Assembly: GCA_027028005.1 (NCBI GenBank)
Contig: JALVKE010000125.1
Coordinates: forward strand, 1-38,131
DNA from: Persephonella sp.
GTDB taxonomy: Bacteria > Aquificota > Aquificia > Aquificales > Hydrogenothermaceae
Direction: 5' to 3'
DNA length: 38,131 nt
A program made the position numbers and the translations under genes. The notes beneath the pieces are model-generated. The model saw nothing but the letters and a program-made list of their open reading frames with translations. It did not search any database and was not told where the DNA came from. Each line of letters opens with the position of its first letter. The first letter of the stretch is position 1. This document shows positions 37,624 through 38,131 of the stretch, piece after piece.

Positions 37624-38131
37624 ATGGCCAATTTTAAAACAAAGAAAAAGTTTGGGCAACACCTTCTTATCTCAGAAGGTGTTATCCAAAAAATAGCTGA
37701 TGTATTGAATATAAATGAAAACGATATTATTGTTGAAATAGGAGTAGGAACTGGTCAGTTAACTGAAGAACTTTTAAAAAGAAATCCAAAAGTTTTATAC
37801 GGAATAGAAATTGATGAAACTGCTTATCCTATAATTGAAGAGAGATTTAGAGATTTTAAAAATTTTATCTTAATAAAAAAAGATTTTTTTGATGTAAATC
37901 TTAGAGAACTTGCAGATGGAAAAAAAATAAAACTTGTAGGAAACCTTCCCTACAATATATCTTCGCTAATACTTGTTAACACAGCTTTTTATATTGATAT
38001 TATCATTTTTTCTGTTTATATGGTTCAGAAAGAAGTTGCAGAAAAGCTTATAGCTAAACCTAAAACAAAAAATTACACATTTTTATCTGTTTTTATACAA
38101 ACTTTTTTTGATGTTGAGTATATAATGAGTG
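37624..38131 (+). CDS. rsmA: 16S rRNA (adenine1518/1519-N6)-dimethyltransferase, truncated by the right edge
   Basis: Starts MANFKTKKKFGQHLLISEGVIQKIADVLNINENDIIVEIGVGTGQLTEELL; LVGNLPYNISSLIL motif. Confidence 0.95.
   Translation, partial: MANFKTKKKFGQHLLISEGVIQKIADVLNINENDIIVEIGVGTGQLTEELLKRNPKVLYGIEIDETAYPIIEERFRDFKNFILIKKDFFDVNLRELADGKKIKLVGNLPYNISSLILVNTAFYIDIIIFSVYMVQKEVAEKLIAKPKTKNYTFLSVFIQTFFDVEYIMS

Noticed and set aside
1-38131. CRISPR arrays, rRNA genes, prophage, restriction or toxin-antitoxin/defence systems
   Set aside because: No regularly spaced repeats, rRNA sequence, integrase/transposase or recognisable defence proteins seen in the ORFs or gaps.

Overview
AT-rich, densely packed bacterial chromosomal segment. 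The proteins look like Aquificota, probably Hydrogenothermaceae-like (inferred from protein character only; no search was run). Almost all of it is housekeeping. Left to right: start of a divergent membrane protein (partial), a heavy-metal RND permease, thiG-kdsB, and an exported DUF255/thioredoxin-fold protein. Next is a minus-strand block in transcription order ispE-tRNA-Gln-prs-rplY(ctc)-pth-rpsF-ssb-rpsR-rplI. A plus-strand block follows: pgk-suhB-aroD-dksA/traR-(small membrane protein)-THEP1 NTPase-cimA-hydroxyacid dehydrogenase, then murB-ddl-ftsQ-ftsA-ftsZ-pgsA-plsY-hisF-class II aldolase-mqnE-hisC. After that come minus-strand gltB, ygfZ-like, a FliJ-like/MotE-like pair, tRNA-Leu, minus-strand mtnP, bioD, galU and a truncated rsmA. 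I see no CRISPR array, transposon, prophage or defence island, and no convincing new multi-gene system. The most unusual signals are nucleotide-level. One is a perfect 12-bp inverted repeat inside pth with GC-rich, atypical codons. Others are a 9-bp hairpin in the rpsF leader, several promoter-proximal palindromes, a 357-bp unexplained gap after hisC with an 11-bp inverted repeat, and a tRNA embedded between ispE and prs.
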